A DNA stretch of 64,000 bases from Pararhizobium sp. (GTDB lineage: Bacteria; Pseudomonadota; Alphaproteobacteria; Rhizobiales; Rhizobiaceae): positions 434,001 to 498,000 of the forward strand of contig CP051237.1 in the NCBI GenBank assembly GCA_017794825.1, written 5' to 3'. Shown one piece after another: positions 15,273-25,086 of the stretch. Within the stretch, counting starts at the first letter, position 1, and every line of letters starts with the position of its first letter. The notes under the pieces are model-generated. The model ran no database searches. It was not told the DNA's origin and was given only the letters and a program-made list of their open reading frames with translations. Both the position numbers and the translations under genes were made by a program.

Positions 15273-15734
15273 TCAAAGTCCCAGTTCGGAAAGCGACGGA
15301 TGGTCGTCGGGCCGGCGACCCTGTGGCCAGTGAAACAGGCGGTCGCTTTCGGCGATCGGTCGATCGTTGATGCTGGCGTGGCGCTCGGTCATCAGGCCAT
15401 CGGCGTCGAACGCCCAGTTCTCATTGCCATAGGCACGGAACCAACTGCCTTGCGGATCCTGCCACTCGTAGGCGAACCGGACGCCGATGCGCTCGCCTCC
15501 GAACGCCCATAGTTCCTTGATCAGGCGGTAATCCTGTTCACGGATCCATTTGCGCGTGAGAAACGCAACGATCTCGTCCCGACCGGTGATGAATTCGTCC
15601 CGGTTGCGCCAGCGGCTCGCCGGGCTGTAGGCCTGTGCGACCCTTTCGGGGTCGAGGCTGTTCCAGGCGTCTTCGGCAAGGCGCACCTTTTCCAGGGCGG
15701 TCTCGTATGTGAAAGGCGGAAGTGGCGGGCGCAT
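15273..15734 (-). CDS. DUF1348 / NTF2-like (SnoaL-like) protein
   Basis: 153 residues, an NTF2-like cone fold protein of the DUF1348 family ([20 protein letters not shown], then [21 protein letters not shown] and [20 protein letters not shown]). Many such proteins bind or isomerise small hydrophobic molecules; no catalytic assignment is possible here. AAAGGAG lies eight bases before ATG 15734; the longer frame upstream to 15851 would cross the divergent promoter. First gene of a pair with the flavin oxidase, divergent from the LysR gene. Confidence 0.85.
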   Translation of the reverse strand: MRPPLPPFTYETALEKVRLAEDAWNSLDPERVAQAYSPASRWRNRDEFITGRDEIVAFLTRKWIREQDYRLIKELWAFGGERIGVRFAYEWQDPQGSWFRAYGNENWAFDADGLMTERHASINDRPIAESDRLFHWPQGRRPDDHPSLSELGL

Positions 15735-15833
15735 GGTGTGCTCCTTTGTAACGCTCGCCATGACGATAGAGGCTTCCATAATTTTTCGGCAGATAGTAAT
15801 ATTGGCAATCACCCTTCCAGAAAGTGAGAGCTC

Positions 15834-16727
15834 TTGACCGATCGCCTGCAAGCCATGTCGATCCTTGCCGCAGTCGTGGACGCCGGTTCGATTTCAGCCG
15901 GAGCGCGGTCCCTGCGCATGCCGCTCGCCACCGTCAGCCGCAGGGTGGCGGAACTCGAAACGGAACTCGGCGCGGAGTTGCTGCTGCGCTCGGCGCGTGG
16001 GCTCTCGCTCACAGACACCGGCGCAGCCTATCTGGAAGCGGCGAGACGGATCCTCGAGGACGTCGCCGAAGCCGAACGCATCGCCACCGGAGAGTTCAGC
16101 AGGCCAAAAGGCACGCTCGCCCTGACGGCTCCGATCGTGTTCGGGCGCCTGCACGTCCTCCCGGTCGTGACCGACTTCCTCAAGGCTCATCCAGACGTGG
16201 ACGTGCGGCTTGAACAGACCGACCGTCCCGTCAGCCTGCACGAGGAAAATTTCGATCTGGCGGTCAGGATAGGCTCGCTTCCCGACAGCAGCCTCATGGC
16301 GCGTCGGCTGGGCTTTGTGCGGCAGGTCGTCTGCGCAAGCCCCGACTATCTAGCGCACAACGGAACGCCCGAACATCCACGTGACCTGGCGGACTGCATC
16401 ACATTCGGCAATCTGATGTCGCCGAAGTCCTGGCGTTTCGGCGAGGGACGCGAGGCGATTGCGGTGGCTATCCGCTCGCGACTGGTCGTCAATACGGCGG
16501 AAGCAACCATCGCCGCCGCCGAGGCCGGTCTCGGGGCAACGCGCGTCCTGTCGTATCAGATCGCCGAGGCGGTGAAGCATGGACGACTGGTCAGGATACT
16601 GACGTCATTCGAACCTGAACCGTGGCCGGTCAGTTTTGTCTACCCTCCGCGCAGCCTGGCGCCCCAGAAACTGCGCGCCTTTCTCAGCTTCGCATCACCG
16701 AGGATCTCCGACGTACTGAACCGCTGA
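15834..16727 (+). CDS. LysR-family transcriptional regulator
   Basis: 297-residue LysR regulator: winged helix-turn-helix at residues 5-65 ([20 protein letters not shown], then [17 protein letters not shown]) and a periplasmic-binding-protein-like effector domain. I start it at TTG 15834 because the usual MTDRLQAM beginning of this subgroup is then complete; ATG 15855 would cut into the first helix. It is divergent from the DUF1348/flavin-oxidase pair with 99 bases between, the classical arrangement for a LysR protein and its targets. It ends two bases before the OsmC-fusion stop (convergent). Confidence 0.9.
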   Translation: MTDRLQAMSILAAVVDAGSISAGARSLRMPLATVSRRVAELETELGAELLLRSARGLSLTDTGAAYLEAARRILEDVAEAERIATGEFSRPKGTLALTAPIVFGRLHVLPVVTDFLKAHPDVDVRLEQTDRPVSLHEENFDLAVRIGSLPDSSLMARRLGFVRQVVCASPDYLAHNGTPEHPRDLADCITFGNLMSPKSWRFGEGREAIAVAIRSRLVVNTAEATIAAAEAGLGATRVLSYQIAEAVKHGRLVRILTSFEPEPWPVSFVYPPRSLAPQKLRAFLSFASPRISDVLNR

Positions 16728-16729
16728 GG

Positions 16730-17968
16730 TCAACCGCCCTCGCCCTTCATCCGCGTCGCGACATGCGAGGAGGCCTCCAGCGTGCGGTGCACCGGACATT
16801 TGCCCGCTATCTCGATCATCTTGTCGTGCAGGGACGCAGGAATATCAGGATCGATCGAGATCACCCGCTCGAAACGGTCGATCTTGCCGCCGTTTTCGCG
16901 CTGCTGCTGCGTGCAGTCCTCGCAATCCTTCGCATGCATCTTCTTGTGCGACACGTCGACGGTGATGCGGCCGAGATCGAGCTTCTTGTGGTCGGCGTAC
17001 ATGCGCAACGTCATGGACGTGCAGGCGCCCAGCGCCGCCGAAAGGTAGTCGTAGGGCGAAGGGCCGCTGTCCATGCCGCCCACGGATTCCGGTTCGTCGG
17101 CGAACAGCCGGTGCTTTCCGGCGTGCACCGTGTTCTGGAACTTGCCTTCGCCGGTCTCGCTCACCCGCACCGCCTCGATTTCCTCAAAACCCTGGGGCGC
17201 GTCCTTGGGAAGATAGCGCGTCGTCCAGGCCGAGATGATCGCCGCAACGAAGGCAGCGTCCTCCTCCTTGCTGATCAGGTGGTCGGCATGGTCCAGCGAC
17301 ACGAAACTCTTCGGATGTTTCGCCGCGGTGAAGATCTTCGTGGCGTTGTCGATGCCGACAATGTCGTCGAGCGGAGAATGCAGGATCAGAAGCGGCTTCC
17401 GCATCGCGGAAATGCGGCGACCGAGCTCCACCTCTCTTGCATCTTCCACGAACTGCTTCTGGATGACGAACCGGCGTCCGCCGAGCGTGACTTCAGCCTG
17501 GCCGCGCTTTTCGATGTCGTCGAGATCTCCGCCGAAATTCTTCAGGACATGCGCGGCGTCCGCCGGCGCGCCAATGGTCGCGACCGCGCGCGCCTCCGGC
17601 GCATCGCCGGCGACAGCCAGCATCGCTGCTCCGCCGAGCGAATGCCCGATCAGCAGCGACGGCGCCTGGTAATTGTCGCGCAGAAAATCCACCGCCGAGC
17701 GCAGATCGGCGACATTGGTGGAAAAATTGGTCGAGGCGAATTCGCCGCCGCTCGCGCCGAGGCCGGTGAAATCGAACCTCAGCACGGCGATGCCCAGCCG
17801 GGCGAGTTCGGCCGCGATCCGGCGCGCGGCGATGAAATCCTTCGTGCAGGTGAAGCAGTGGGCGAACAGAGCATAGGCCCGGATATCGCCTTGCGGGGTG
17901 TCGAGCCTGGCCGCCAGACGCGCGCCCGAATGGCCGTCAAACTCGACCTTCACGGATTTCGACGCCAT
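16730..17968 (-). CDS. Alpha/beta hydrolase fused to OsmC domain
   Basis: 412-residue two-domain cytoplasmic protein. Residues 1-255 are an alpha/beta hydrolase with nucleophile elbow GHSLGG, an acid in LHSPLDDIV and histidine in DHADHL. Residues 275-412 are an OsmC/Ohr-type domain with the reactive cysteines of GACTSM and KCPVH. OsmC proteins reduce organic hydroperoxides through a cysteine pair; the hydrolase may cleave a peroxide-bearing ester. This fusion is known from many proteobacteria. AGGGAG precedes ATG 17968; the longer frame to 18148 overlaps ccmH. Its last codons are duplicated as a relic at 13942-13980. It follows ccmH where rhizobia normally have degP. Confidence 0.9.
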   Translation of the reverse strand: MASKSVKVEFDGHSGARLAARLDTPQGDIRAYALFAHCFTCTKDFIAARRIAAELARLGIAVLRFDFTGLGASGGEFASTNFSTNVADLRSAVDFLRDNYQAPSLLIGHSLGGAAMLAVAGDAPEARAVATIGAPADAAHVLKNFGGDLDDIEKRGQAEVTLGGRRFVIQKQFVEDAREVELGRRISAMRKPLLILHSPLDDIVGIDNATKIFTAAKHPKSFVSLDHADHLISKEEDAAFVAAIISAWTTRYLPKDAPQGFEEIEAVRVSETGEGKFQNTVHAGKHRLFADEPESVGGMDSGPSPYDYLSAALGACTSMTLRMYADHKKLDLGRITVDVSHKKMHAKDCEDCTQQQRENGGKIDRFERVISIDPDIPASLHDKMIEIAGKCPVHRTLEASSHVATRMKGEGG

Positions 17969-17997
17969 GTTTTGCTCCCTGTGTGGTTGTTGGAAGG

Positions 17998-18477
17998 CTA
18001 CTCGCTTTTTTCTGCGTCGAGCAGCCGGTCGAGTTCGCGCTTTTCGTCGTCGGAAAGAAGCGCGCCCGAGGCTGTCGCAGCGCGCCTGCGGGTCGAGGCG
18101 AACAGCCAGATCAGCCCGATCGCCAGCAATATCGCCGGTGTCGACCACAGCGCGATCGTCTGCGCAGTGAGCCGGGGCTTAAGCAGCACGAACTCTCCGT
18201 AGCGCGACACGACATAGTCGATGACTTCCTCGTCGCTGTCGCCCTCGACCAGGCGCTGGCGCACAAGCACCCGCAGATCATGGGCAAGCGCCGCGTCGGA
18301 ATCGTCGATCGACTGGTTCTGGCAGACGAGGCAGCGCAAGCCGGCGGAGATCGATCGCGCGCGCTGCTCGAGCGCCGGATCATCCAGCATTTCATCGGGG
18401 GTGACGGCGAGCGCCTGTCCGGCGACAACGATCAAAAGCAGCAGAGCAAGCAGCGCCTGTCGGACAAACGCCGTCAT
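17998..18477 (-). CDS. ccmH: Cytochrome c maturation protein CcmH (CycL)
   Basis: 159-residue membrane-anchored thioredoxin-like protein that reduces apocytochrome c for haem attachment. Signal segment at residues 7-24, the reactive pair in [11 protein letters not shown], and a C-terminal transmembrane helix ([16 protein letters not shown]). This is the short CcmH form, with CcmI separate. ATG 18477 overlaps the ccmF stop by four bases (ATGA), so it is translationally coupled. Last gene of the ccmI-E-F-H operon. Confidence 0.96.
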   Translation of the reverse strand: MTAFVRQALLALLLLIVVAGQALAVTPDEMLDDPALEQRARSISAGLRCLVCQNQSIDDSDAALAHDLRVLVRQRLVEGDSDEEVIDYVVSRYGEFVLLKPRLTAQTIALWSTPAILLAIGLIWLFASTRRRAATASGALLSDDEKRELDRLLDAEKSE

Positions 18478-20465
18478 TCGGCCGGTTCCGGGTGCGCGGC
18501 GGGTCCGGGAGCGCGCCGTCGGGCCGGCGCGCCGATCCGCAGCCGCCGGTCCAGCAACGATACGCAGCCGCCGATCGACATGATCACCGCGCCGAGCCAG
18601 ATGAAAGTGATCCAGGATTTCCACCACACCCGCACGACCACGGTTCCGTCCTCGCCCTCGTCGCCGAGCGACACGTAGAGCTGACTGAAGCCGCGCGTCA
18701 TGATGCCGGCTTCCGTCGTCGGCATGCGCCGCGCCGTGTAGAGGCGCTTCGCCGATGTGATGTCGCCGATCGCGCGCCCGTCTTTCGTGACCGCAAAACG
18801 CCCCTGAAGTTCGGTGAAATTGGGACCGACCGCCGGCTGCAATCCGCCGAAAGCCAGTTCGTACCCAGCCGCTTCGATCACGTCGCCCGCCTTGAGGCGG
18901 GTGACAAGCTCGGTTGAAAACACCGTGGAGGCGACGACGCCGATCACAGTCACGCCAAGGCCGAAATGCGCCAGCGCCGTACCGAAGGCGGAACGCGGCA
19001 GCCCGATGAGGCGGCGCAGGAATATCGACGGCGACACCCGGCCGAATCCCGCGCGAAGAGCGAGGTCGGTCAGGCTTCCGGCAATCAGCCAGACGCCCAG
19101 CGCGACGCCGAATGCGGCGAGCACCGGCGCGCCGGTCGTGAACCAGAGAACGCCCAGCGCGGTCACGAGCGCGAGTCCCGCCGCAAGATAGAGGCGCTGC
19201 GTGACCGCCCACAGATCGCCGCGCTTCCAGGCAAGCAGCGGCCCGAAGGGCACGATGCACAGCAGCGGAACCATCAGCGGACCAAAGGTCAGGTTGAAGA
19301 ACGGCGCGCCGACGGAAATCTTCGAGCCGGTCACCGATTCCAGCACCAGCGGATAAAGCGTGCCGGTCAGAACCGTCGCCGTCGCCGTCGTGAGGAACAG
19401 ATTGTTGAGAACCAGCGCGCCTTCGCGCGAGATCGGCGCGAACAGTCCGCCTTGCGAAAGCGTTCCGGCGCGCAGCGCGAACAGCGTCAGCGCGCCGCCG
19501 ACGAAGATCGCCAGAATGCACAAAATGAAGATGCCGCGCTGCGGATCAGTGGCGAAGGAATGCACTGACGTCAGCACGCCGGAGCGCACGAGGAAGGTGC
19601 CGAGCAGCGACAGAGAAAAGGTCAGTATCGCGAGCAGGATCGTCCAGATCTTCAGCGCCTCGCGCTTTTCCATCACCAGCGCCGAATGCAGCAGCGCAGT
19701 GCCCGCGAGCCACGGCATGAAGGAGGCGTTCTCCACCGGATCCCAGAACCACCAGCCGCCCCAGCCTAGCTCGTAATAGGCCCAGTAGGAGCCCATGGCG
19801 ATGCCGGCTGTCAGCGCTGTCCAGGCGGCCAGCGTCCACGGCCGCACCCAGCGCGCCCAGGCTGCGTCGATCCGGCCGTTGATCAGCGCCGCGACAGCGA
19901 AGGAAAAGCTGATCGAGAACCCGACATATCCCAGATACAGCAGCGGCGGATGGATCGCGAGACCCGGATCCTGCAGGATGGGGTTGAGGTCCTGCCCTTC
20001 CGCCGGCGCTGGCGCCAGCCGCAGAAACGGGTTCGACGTCATCAGGATGAACAGCAGGAAGGCCGTCACAATCCAGGCCTGCACAGCGAGCACCGTGGCC
20101 TTGAGTTCCGACGGCAGGTTGCGTCCGAAACCGGCGACCAGCGCGCTGAAGAGCACAAGGATCAGCACCCACAACAGCATGGAGCCCTCGTGATTGCCCC
20201 AGACGCCGGAGAATTTGTAGATCAGCGGTTTCAGCGAATGCGAATTTTCCCAGACGTTGGCGACGGAAAAGTCGGACGTCAGGTACGACCAGGTCAGGAT
20301 GCAGAAGGAAAACAGAACCAGCGCAAGCGTCGCCATCGTCGCGACCGTCGCCATCGCCATCAATCCCTCGTCGGATCGGCGCACGCCGATGATCGGGACC
20401 ACCGACTGCAGAAGCGCGGCGGCGAGAGCCAGAACGAGGGCGTAGTGTCCGAGTTCGATGATCAC
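18474..20465 (-). CDS. ccmF: Cytochrome c haem lyase subunit CcmF (CycK)
   Basis: 663-residue inner-membrane haem lyase with about fifteen transmembrane segments. The tryptophan-rich WWD haem-handling motif ([19 protein letters not shown]) is intact, as is [13 protein letters not shown] near the N-terminus. It works with CcmH and CcmI to ligate haem to apocytochromes c in the periplasm. Only three bases separate it from ccmE. Full length for the family. Confidence 0.97.
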   Translation of the reverse strand: MIIELGHYALVLALAAALLQSVVPIIGVRRSDEGLMAMATVATMATLALVLFSFCILTWSYLTSDFSVANVWENSHSLKPLIYKFSGVWGNHEGSMLLWVLILVLFSALVAGFGRNLPSELKATVLAVQAWIVTAFLLFILMTSNPFLRLAPAPAEGQDLNPILQDPGLAIHPPLLYLGYVGFSISFSFAVAALINGRIDAAWARWVRPWTLAAWTALTAGIAMGSYWAYYELGWGGWWFWDPVENASFMPWLAGTALLHSALVMEKREALKIWTILLAILTFSLSLLGTFLVRSGVLTSVHSFATDPQRGIFILCILAIFVGGALTLFALRAGTLSQGGLFAPISREGALVLNNLFLTTATATVLTGTLYPLVLESVTGSKISVGAPFFNLTFGPLMVPLLCIVPFGPLLAWKRGDLWAVTQRLYLAAGLALVTALGVLWFTTGAPVLAAFGVALGVWLIAGSLTDLALRAGFGRVSPSIFLRRLIGLPRSAFGTALAHFGLGVTVIGVVASTVFSTELVTRLKAGDVIEAAGYELAFGGLQPAVGPNFTELQGRFAVTKDGRAIGDITSAKRLYTARRMPTTEAGIMTRGFSQLYVSLGDEGEDGTVVVRVWWKSWITFIWLGAVIMSIGGCVSLLDRRLRIGAPARRRAPGPAAHPEPAE

Positions 20466-20468
20466 TCG

Positions 20469-20906
20469 TCAGTTCCCCTGCCAGACGCCCTGTTCTTTCA
20501 GGGAGTCGGCGACTTCCTTGGGCATATAGGTCTCGTCATGTTTTGCAAGCACGCTGTCGGCGCGGAACACCGGGTTGCCGGCCTCGAAAATCCCCTCGAC
20601 GACCACGCCCTGCCCTTCCCGGAAAAGATCCGGCAATATGCCGTTATAGACGACTTCGACGGTGTTGGCGGTGTCGGTGACGCCGAAGCTCACCTCGGCG
20701 CCTTCGCCGCGGGTCACAGATCCGTCCACCACAAGACCTCCCAGCCTTATGCGCTGGTTCGGCGGGGCGGCGCCCTCCGCTATGTCCGTCGGAGACTGAA
20801 AATAGGCGATCTGGCTGCTGAGCGCGAACATGACCAGCAACACGGCCAGGCCGATCACGCCCAGGCCGCCGGCGATCAGGGAAAGCCGCTTCTGTTTGCG
20901 CGTCAT
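20469..20906 (-). CDS. ccmE: Haem chaperone CcmE (CycJ)
   Basis: 145-residue membrane-anchored periplasmic haem chaperone. N-terminal anchor at residues 8-30, OB-fold, and the covalent haem-binding His123 in [10 protein letters not shown], with Tyr127 four residues on as in other CcmE proteins. GGAGGA stands before ATG 20906, which overlaps the ccmI stop (ATGA). The longer frame to 21068 runs through ccmI in another frame. Confidence 0.96.
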   Translation of the reverse strand: MTRKQKRLSLIAGGLGVIGLAVLLVMFALSSQIAYFQSPTDIAEGAAPPNQRIRLGGLVVDGSVTRGEGAEVSFGVTDTANTVEVVYNGILPDLFREGQGVVVEGIFEAGNPVFRADSVLAKHDETYMPKEVADSLKEQGVWQGN

Positions 20907-22039
20907 TGCACCCGTTCCTCCGGTTTCATGCCCGCCTCCATTGCGGCCTCCTGCAGCTCCTGGACCGCGTCGTCCTCGCCTTCGAACGCCGCCAGCGCGC
21001 GCTCGAGCGCGCCTTCGGCGTCGCCTTCGCGTCCGAGCACCATGTAGGAGCGGATCAGCCGCTTCCAACCCTGCAGGTCGCCGGGCTCGTCGCGCAGACG
21101 CGCGTCGAGCGAAGCGACCATGCCCTCGATCATCTGTCCGCGCTCCTCGCTGGTCATCTCCTCGGCCGCAAGGACGTCTTCGCGCGTCGGACCGGGCAGC
21201 ATTTGTTCGGGAGGCGCCTCGTCTCCGAGTTCGGCCAGTTGCCGCCGCACGGCCGGCAGCCAGGCGGCGTCGGCCGGCGCATTGTCCAGCATCGCGCGAA
21301 ACGCAGCGGCCGCTTCCTGCCTGCGTCCTTCCTGGGCCAGACCCAGCGCGAGGAAATAGGCCGAGAAGGGCTCGCCCGGCGCGAGTTCCTGAACCTCGCC
21401 GAAAGCCGTCTGGGCCTCCGCCGTGACGATGCCGCCGGATTTCGCGAACAGCGCCTGCCCGAGGCCCGCCTGCCGCTGCGCCGACGATCCGAGCAACCGG
21501 ATGGCGTTCGCATAGGCGATTTCCGCATCGGCGATACGGCCGCTTTCAAGATAGATCGGCGCCAGCACGTCCCAACCGCGTCCGTCGTCCGGATTGCTCG
21601 CCAGATAATCCTCGGCGCGCTTGATCAGCATGGCGAGATCGGCGTTTTCGGGCGAGGCCTGCATACGCGCCGACAAGGGCAGCGCCGGCATGCCCGGGCT
21701 GCCGAGCGAGAGGTATCCGCCCACGGCGATCAGCGGCAAGGCGATCACCACGACCCATCCGGTCAGGCGCGCCGCGCCGCGGCCGGCCGTTCGCGCCGCG
21801 TCAGCGCCGCGCGAAGCCTTGATCAGCCGCCGACCGACCTCGGCGCGGGCGTATTCGGCCTCTTCGGCCGATATCAGGCCCGATTCGATATCCCGGTCGA
21901 TCTCGGAAAGCTGGTCGCGATAGACCTCGGCGTCGAAATCGCGATCCGCAACGCCGCGCGCATCGCGCCGCATGACCGGAGCAAGCAGGACGATCGCGAC
22001 GGCGACCGTCATCAGTGCGGCGAATATCCAGAACAGCAT
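20903..22039 (-). CDS. ccmI: Cytochrome c maturation chaperone CcmI (CycH)
   Basis: 378-residue apocytochrome c chaperone. A first transmembrane helix ([21 protein letters not shown]), a cytoplasmic part with the typical [19 protein letters not shown], a second helix near residues 95-113 ([18 protein letters not shown]) and a periplasmic TPR region. It presents apocytochromes to CcmF/CcmH. ATG 22039 is preferred over the longer frame to 22069 because the anchor then starts at residue 2; the ribosome site is weak. First gene of the operon; ccmABCD are not in the window. Confidence 0.93.
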   Translation of the reverse strand: MLFWIFAALMTVAVAIVLLAPVMRRDARGVADRDFDAEVYRDQLSEIDRDIESGLISAEEAEYARAEVGRRLIKASRGADAARTAGRGAARLTGWVVVIALPLIAVGGYLSLGSPGMPALPLSARMQASPENADLAMLIKRAEDYLASNPDDGRGWDVLAPIYLESGRIADAEIAYANAIRLLGSSAQRQAGLGQALFAKSGGIVTAEAQTAFGEVQELAPGEPFSAYFLALGLAQEGRRQEAAAAFRAMLDNAPADAAWLPAVRRQLAELGDEAPPEQMLPGPTREDVLAAEEMTSEERGQMIEGMVASLDARLRDEPGDLQGWKRLIRSYMVLGREGDAEGALERALAAFEGEDDAVQELQEAAMEAGMKPEERVQ

Positions 22040-22235
22040 CTTGGTACCATATGGTCCCGTTCTTCGCAAAAACAGGGCTTGCGGCGCAATCGACCGGTCG
22101 GCGCACTCTTGCTTACAATCACGTCAGCAAGGCGATAACCTAGAATGACTCCAATGAAAAATGCAAAATTGTCGCTGTCATGGCCGAAGCAGGATGCGAC
22201 CACCGCAATACTATCGCGATCAGGGGGCGTGAGAA

Positions 22236-22658
22236 TTAGCCAAGCGGCGTCCAGTTGCCGTTCTCGTCGCGGCAGGCCGTGCCGCGCGAAGCGGTGCTGG
22301 CGCCGGCCTGGTTGACGGTGTGGCGCAACTGCCTGCAGTGCTGCGAGCCGACGATGTAGCTCTGTCCGGCGTAGACCTCGCCGCCGACGCCGTCCTTTTT
22401 GCCCTGCCAGGTGATCACCTTCCCGGCCGAATCCATTTCGAGCGCCCGATATTCCGCCTCCAGCGCCCGCGCCCTGTCGGCCCGGCTCAAGGTGGCGGAG
22501 ATCTGCGGATCGATGATCCCGCCCTGAAAGGCGGCGAGCGCCGCGTTTTCTGCATTGCTCTGCGGCCAGAACGCATTGGGCGCGCTCGTCTGCTGTCCGG
22601 ATGCGGCGCATCCGGAAAGGGCGACTAGGCTGGCAAATACAAACGGCACTGGCTTCAT
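22236..22658 (-). CDS. 17-kDa surface-antigen-like lipoprotein
   Basis: 140-residue outer-membrane lipoprotein candidate: lipobox LVALSGC (Cys17), a helical stretch with LSRADRARALEAEYRALEMDS, then a C-terminal beta-rich module (GKVITWQGKKDGVGG, CRQLRHTV, ACRDENGNW) like that of Rickettsia 17-kDa antigen / RT0821-type surface proteins. These are common in alphaproteobacteria and function is unknown. Start at ATG 22658; ATG 22709 is possible but would put 17 residues before the signal peptide. It lies between ccmI and feuQ on the same strand with gaps of 196 and 76 bases. Confidence 0.8.
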   Translation of the reverse strand: MKPVPFVFASLVALSGCAASGQQTSAPNAFWPQSNAENAALAAFQGGIIDPQISATLSRADRARALEAEYRALEMDSAGKVITWQGKKDGVGGEVYAGQSYIVGSQHCRQLRHTVNQAGASTASRGTACRDENGNWTPLG

Positions 22659-22734
22659 TCGAAAGGCCTTCGCATCGACTGATCGGCTGGAAGAGATTTC
22701 ATACGCCATCAATGTGGCCGTGTTTTGATCGCGT

Positions 22735-24132
22735 TCATCGAATGGCGACTGGCAGCGACAGACGCCCGCGCAAACCGCCAAGCGGGCTTCGCTCAAGTTT
22801 GAACGCGCCTTTGTATTCGCCCGCGATCTCGCTGACGATCGACAGACCAAGCCCCGTTCCGGGCTTGCTCTCGTCCAGCCGCTTGCCGCGTTTCAGCGCT
22901 TCGTCGAGCTGATCTTCAGGCATGCCGGGTCCGTCATCATCTATAAAAATGTCCATGAGCGGTCTCTGGCCGGAGCCGCTCCTGGCCTTTTCCGGCGCCC
23001 CTGCCGTGATCGACACCTTGCCGTTCGCCCATTTTGCGGCGTTTTCGAGCAGATTTCCCAAAATCTCCTCGACGTCGTGCTGTTCCATGGCGAGCGGCGG
23101 CGCGCCCTCCGGCAGCGCGAGATCGAACTGGGTTTCGGGATTGAGCCTGCGCATGACGCGGATCAACCGCTCGAGAACCTCGGCGGTGTCGGTGCGCACC
23201 AGCAACGAGTTCTGCTGCGCCGCTATGCGGGCCCTGTCCAGATAGTGCTCGACCTGCTGCTGCATCGCCCGCGCCTGTTCGCTGACCAGCGTCGCCTGTT
23301 CGGGCTTCATCGCGCGGGTTTCGTTCAGCAGCACCGCGATCGGCGTCTTCAGCGAATGCGCGAGATTGCCGACCTGCATGCGCGCCCTCTCGACGATCCG
23401 CCGGTTGTTGTCGATGAGGGCGTTGACCTCCGCGGCCAGCGGAACGATTTCCCTGGGAAAATGGCCGGTCAGCGTCTCCGTCTTGCCCGTTCGGATGTCC
23501 TCCAGCGCGCGCTTGACGGCGTCGAGCGGGCGCAGCCCGTACAGGATGGCGAAACCGTTGACGAACACGCTGAGCAAACCGAACAGCCCGAGATAGAGAT
23601 AGAGACGATACGAAAAAGCGGCGACGTCGCCATCCACCGCGTCCTGGCTTCCCGTCACCCGGAACCGTGCAATCGTGTCGTCTTCCAGCACGATCTCGGT
23701 TTCCGCAACGACGATCTCATGGCCGTTGCTGTCGATGGTCGGATAGAACCGTTCGTACCGTGCATTGAAAGGCGCTTCCGCCGCGGAAGGCACGTCGATC
23801 TGCAGCGCGCCCATGGAGGGAGACGTCAGGCGGTTCGAATCGTCGCCGTCGACGAGATCGGCGATCCAGTAGAGGCCGCTGTCGGGCTGCGAAAAACCGA
23901 GATCGCCGAGCTGCACCTCGCCGCCGAGACGTCCGTCTTCGCCGACCGAGACCGAATTGATGAGGTTGTAGAGGCGCGCGAGCAGGACTTCGCGAAAGGC
24001 CCGTTCGGCGTTGTTGCGATAGAGCGTCGATATCAGAACGGCGATCACCACCAGGGCGATCACGGCCCACACGGTCGCGATCGTCAGCACCCGGGCGGTG
24101 AGAGACTGCGCCTTGGCGTTATTGTCCGCCAT
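22735..24132 (-). CDS. feuQ: PhoQ/FeuQ-type sensor histidine kinase
   Basis: 465-residue inner-membrane kinase: transmembrane helices at about 18-37 and 178-200 enclose a periplasmic sensor domain, then HAMP, a HisKA domain with phospho-acceptor His259 in NLAHSLKTPIAVLLNE and an ATPase domain (NLLENAAKWAN, DDDGPGMP, GTGLGLSIV). The H-box is that of PhoQ-like kinases. In Sinorhizobium FeuQ with FeuP controls cyclic-glucan export and responds to low osmolarity; position beside the ccm genes supports orthology. ATG 24132 is preferred to TTG 24159, and it lies inside the last codons of feuP. Confidence 0.85.
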   Translation of the reverse strand: MADNNAKAQSLTARVLTIATVWAVIALVVIAVLISTLYRNNAERAFREVLLARLYNLINSVSVGEDGRLGGEVQLGDLGFSQPDSGLYWIADLVDGDDSNRLTSPSMGALQIDVPSAAEAPFNARYERFYPTIDSNGHEIVVAETEIVLEDDTIARFRVTGSQDAVDGDVAAFSYRLYLYLGLFGLLSVFVNGFAILYGLRPLDAVKRALEDIRTGKTETLTGHFPREIVPLAAEVNALIDNNRRIVERARMQVGNLAHSLKTPIAVLLNETRAMKPEQATLVSEQARAMQQQVEHYLDRARIAAQQNSLLVRTDTAEVLERLIRVMRRLNPETQFDLALPEGAPPLAMEQHDVEEILGNLLENAAKWANGKVSITAGAPEKARSGSGQRPLMDIFIDDDGPGMPEDQLDEALKRGKRLDESKPGTGLGLSIVSEIAGEYKGAFKLERSPLGGLRGRLSLPVAIR

Positions 24133-24793
24133 CGGCGGGCGCCTGGATCCGGTAGCCAAGTCCGCGAATCGTCTCGATCATGTCGATGCCGATCTTCTTG
24201 CGCAGACGACCGACGAAAACCTCGATCGTATTGGAATCCCGGTCGAAATCCTGGTCGTAGAGATGCTCCACCAGTTCCGTGCGCGAAACCACCTTGCCGA
24301 CATGGTGCAGCAGATAGGCCAGCAGGCGGAATTCGTGGGACGTCAGCTTCAGCGTTCTGCCGTCGACGGTCACCTTCGCGCCGCGCGTGTCGAGACGCAG
24401 GGGACCGCAGGCGATTTCCGACGACGCCAGGCCGGCGGCGCGGCGAATCAGCGCTCTCAGCCGCGCCAGAACCTCCTCCACGTGGAACGGCTTGGCGACG
24501 TAGTCGTCGGCGCCCGCGTCGATGCCGGCGACCTTGTCGCTCCAGCGGTCGCGCGCCGTCAGCATCAGCACTGGCATGACCCGGTCGTTCTCGCGCCATT
24601 CCTCCAGAACGGTGATGCCGTCCTTTTCCGGCAGGCCGATGTCGAGAATCACGGCGTCATAGGGCTCGGTGTCGCCGAGGAAATGCCCCTCCTCGCCGTC
24701 ATAGGCCTTGTCGACGACGTAGCCGGCCTCTTCCAGCGCCTCGCAGAGCTGCCGGTTCAGATCCCTGTCATCCTCTACTACAAGTATCCGCAT
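24119..24793 (-). CDS. feuP: PhoP/FeuP-type response regulator
   Basis: 224-residue OmpR/PhoP-family regulator: receiver domain with phosphorylation site Asp51 (VILDIGLP), acidic pocket VVEDD at residues 5-9 and conserved Lys in DYVAKPF; C-terminal winged helix (LTSHEFRLLAYLLHH, RTELVEHLYDQDFDRDSNTIEVFVGR kept short here as the usual recognition region). ATG 24793 is the natural start (MRILVVEDD); the longer frame adds sequence from the upstream gene. Its stop overlaps feuQ by 14 bases, so the two are coupled. Confidence 0.9.
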   Translation of the reverse strand: MRILVVEDDRDLNRQLCEALEEAGYVVDKAYDGEEGHFLGDTEPYDAVILDIGLPEKDGITVLEEWRENDRVMPVLMLTARDRWSDKVAGIDAGADDYVAKPFHVEEVLARLRALIRRAAGLASSEIACGPLRLDTRGAKVTVDGRTLKLTSHEFRLLAYLLHHVGKVVSRTELVEHLYDQDFDRDSNTIEVFVGRLRKKIGIDMIETIRGLGYRIQAPADGGQ

Positions 24794-24828
24794 GATTTCT
24801 CTTTCGTTGAAACGCCCGTCCCAGCCCG

Positions 24829-25086
24829 TCAGGGCCTGACCGTTATGGTCTTCTTGGTGCGGCGCTTGCCGCTCTGATCGCTGGCGAGCACCGTTACCTG
24901 GCAGACCACCTGGTTGCCGTTCTTGACCGCCTGCACCGACAGCAACTGCCCGCCGGTCTGGGCGACCACGCGCGAGGCCGCGCGCGAACAATCGGCGCGG
25001 TTCTGGGCAAGCGTCTGTCCGGTAAGGGCGGAAGCGGCGAACAGCGCCGCAACCGCAAAAATCAGCCGTCTGTAATGTCTCATCAT
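24829..25086 (-). CDS. Small periplasmic protein upstream of feuP (FeuN candidate)
   Basis: 85-residue exported protein: signal peptide at residues 1-27 (LIFAVAALFAASALTGQTLAQ) and a short mature part with two cysteines (ADCSRAA and QVVCQVTVLA) and a basic C-terminus. It has a PepSY-like feel but I cannot prove a domain. In Sinorhizobium a small periplasmic protein, FeuN, is encoded just before feuP and restrains FeuQ; size, export and position match, so I infer a FeuN equivalent. Two adjacent ATG codons (25086, 25083) can start it; the frame upstream to 25269 is not supported. Confidence 0.75.
   Translation of the reverse strand: MMRHYRRLIFAVAALFAASALTGQTLAQNRADCSRAASRVVAQTGGQLLSVQAVKNGNQVVCQVTVLASDQSGKRRTKKTITVRP

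Noticed and set aside
16622..18202. 526-codon open frame on the plus strand
   Set aside because: Antisense to the hydrolase-OsmC gene and running into ccmH; no recognisable protein.
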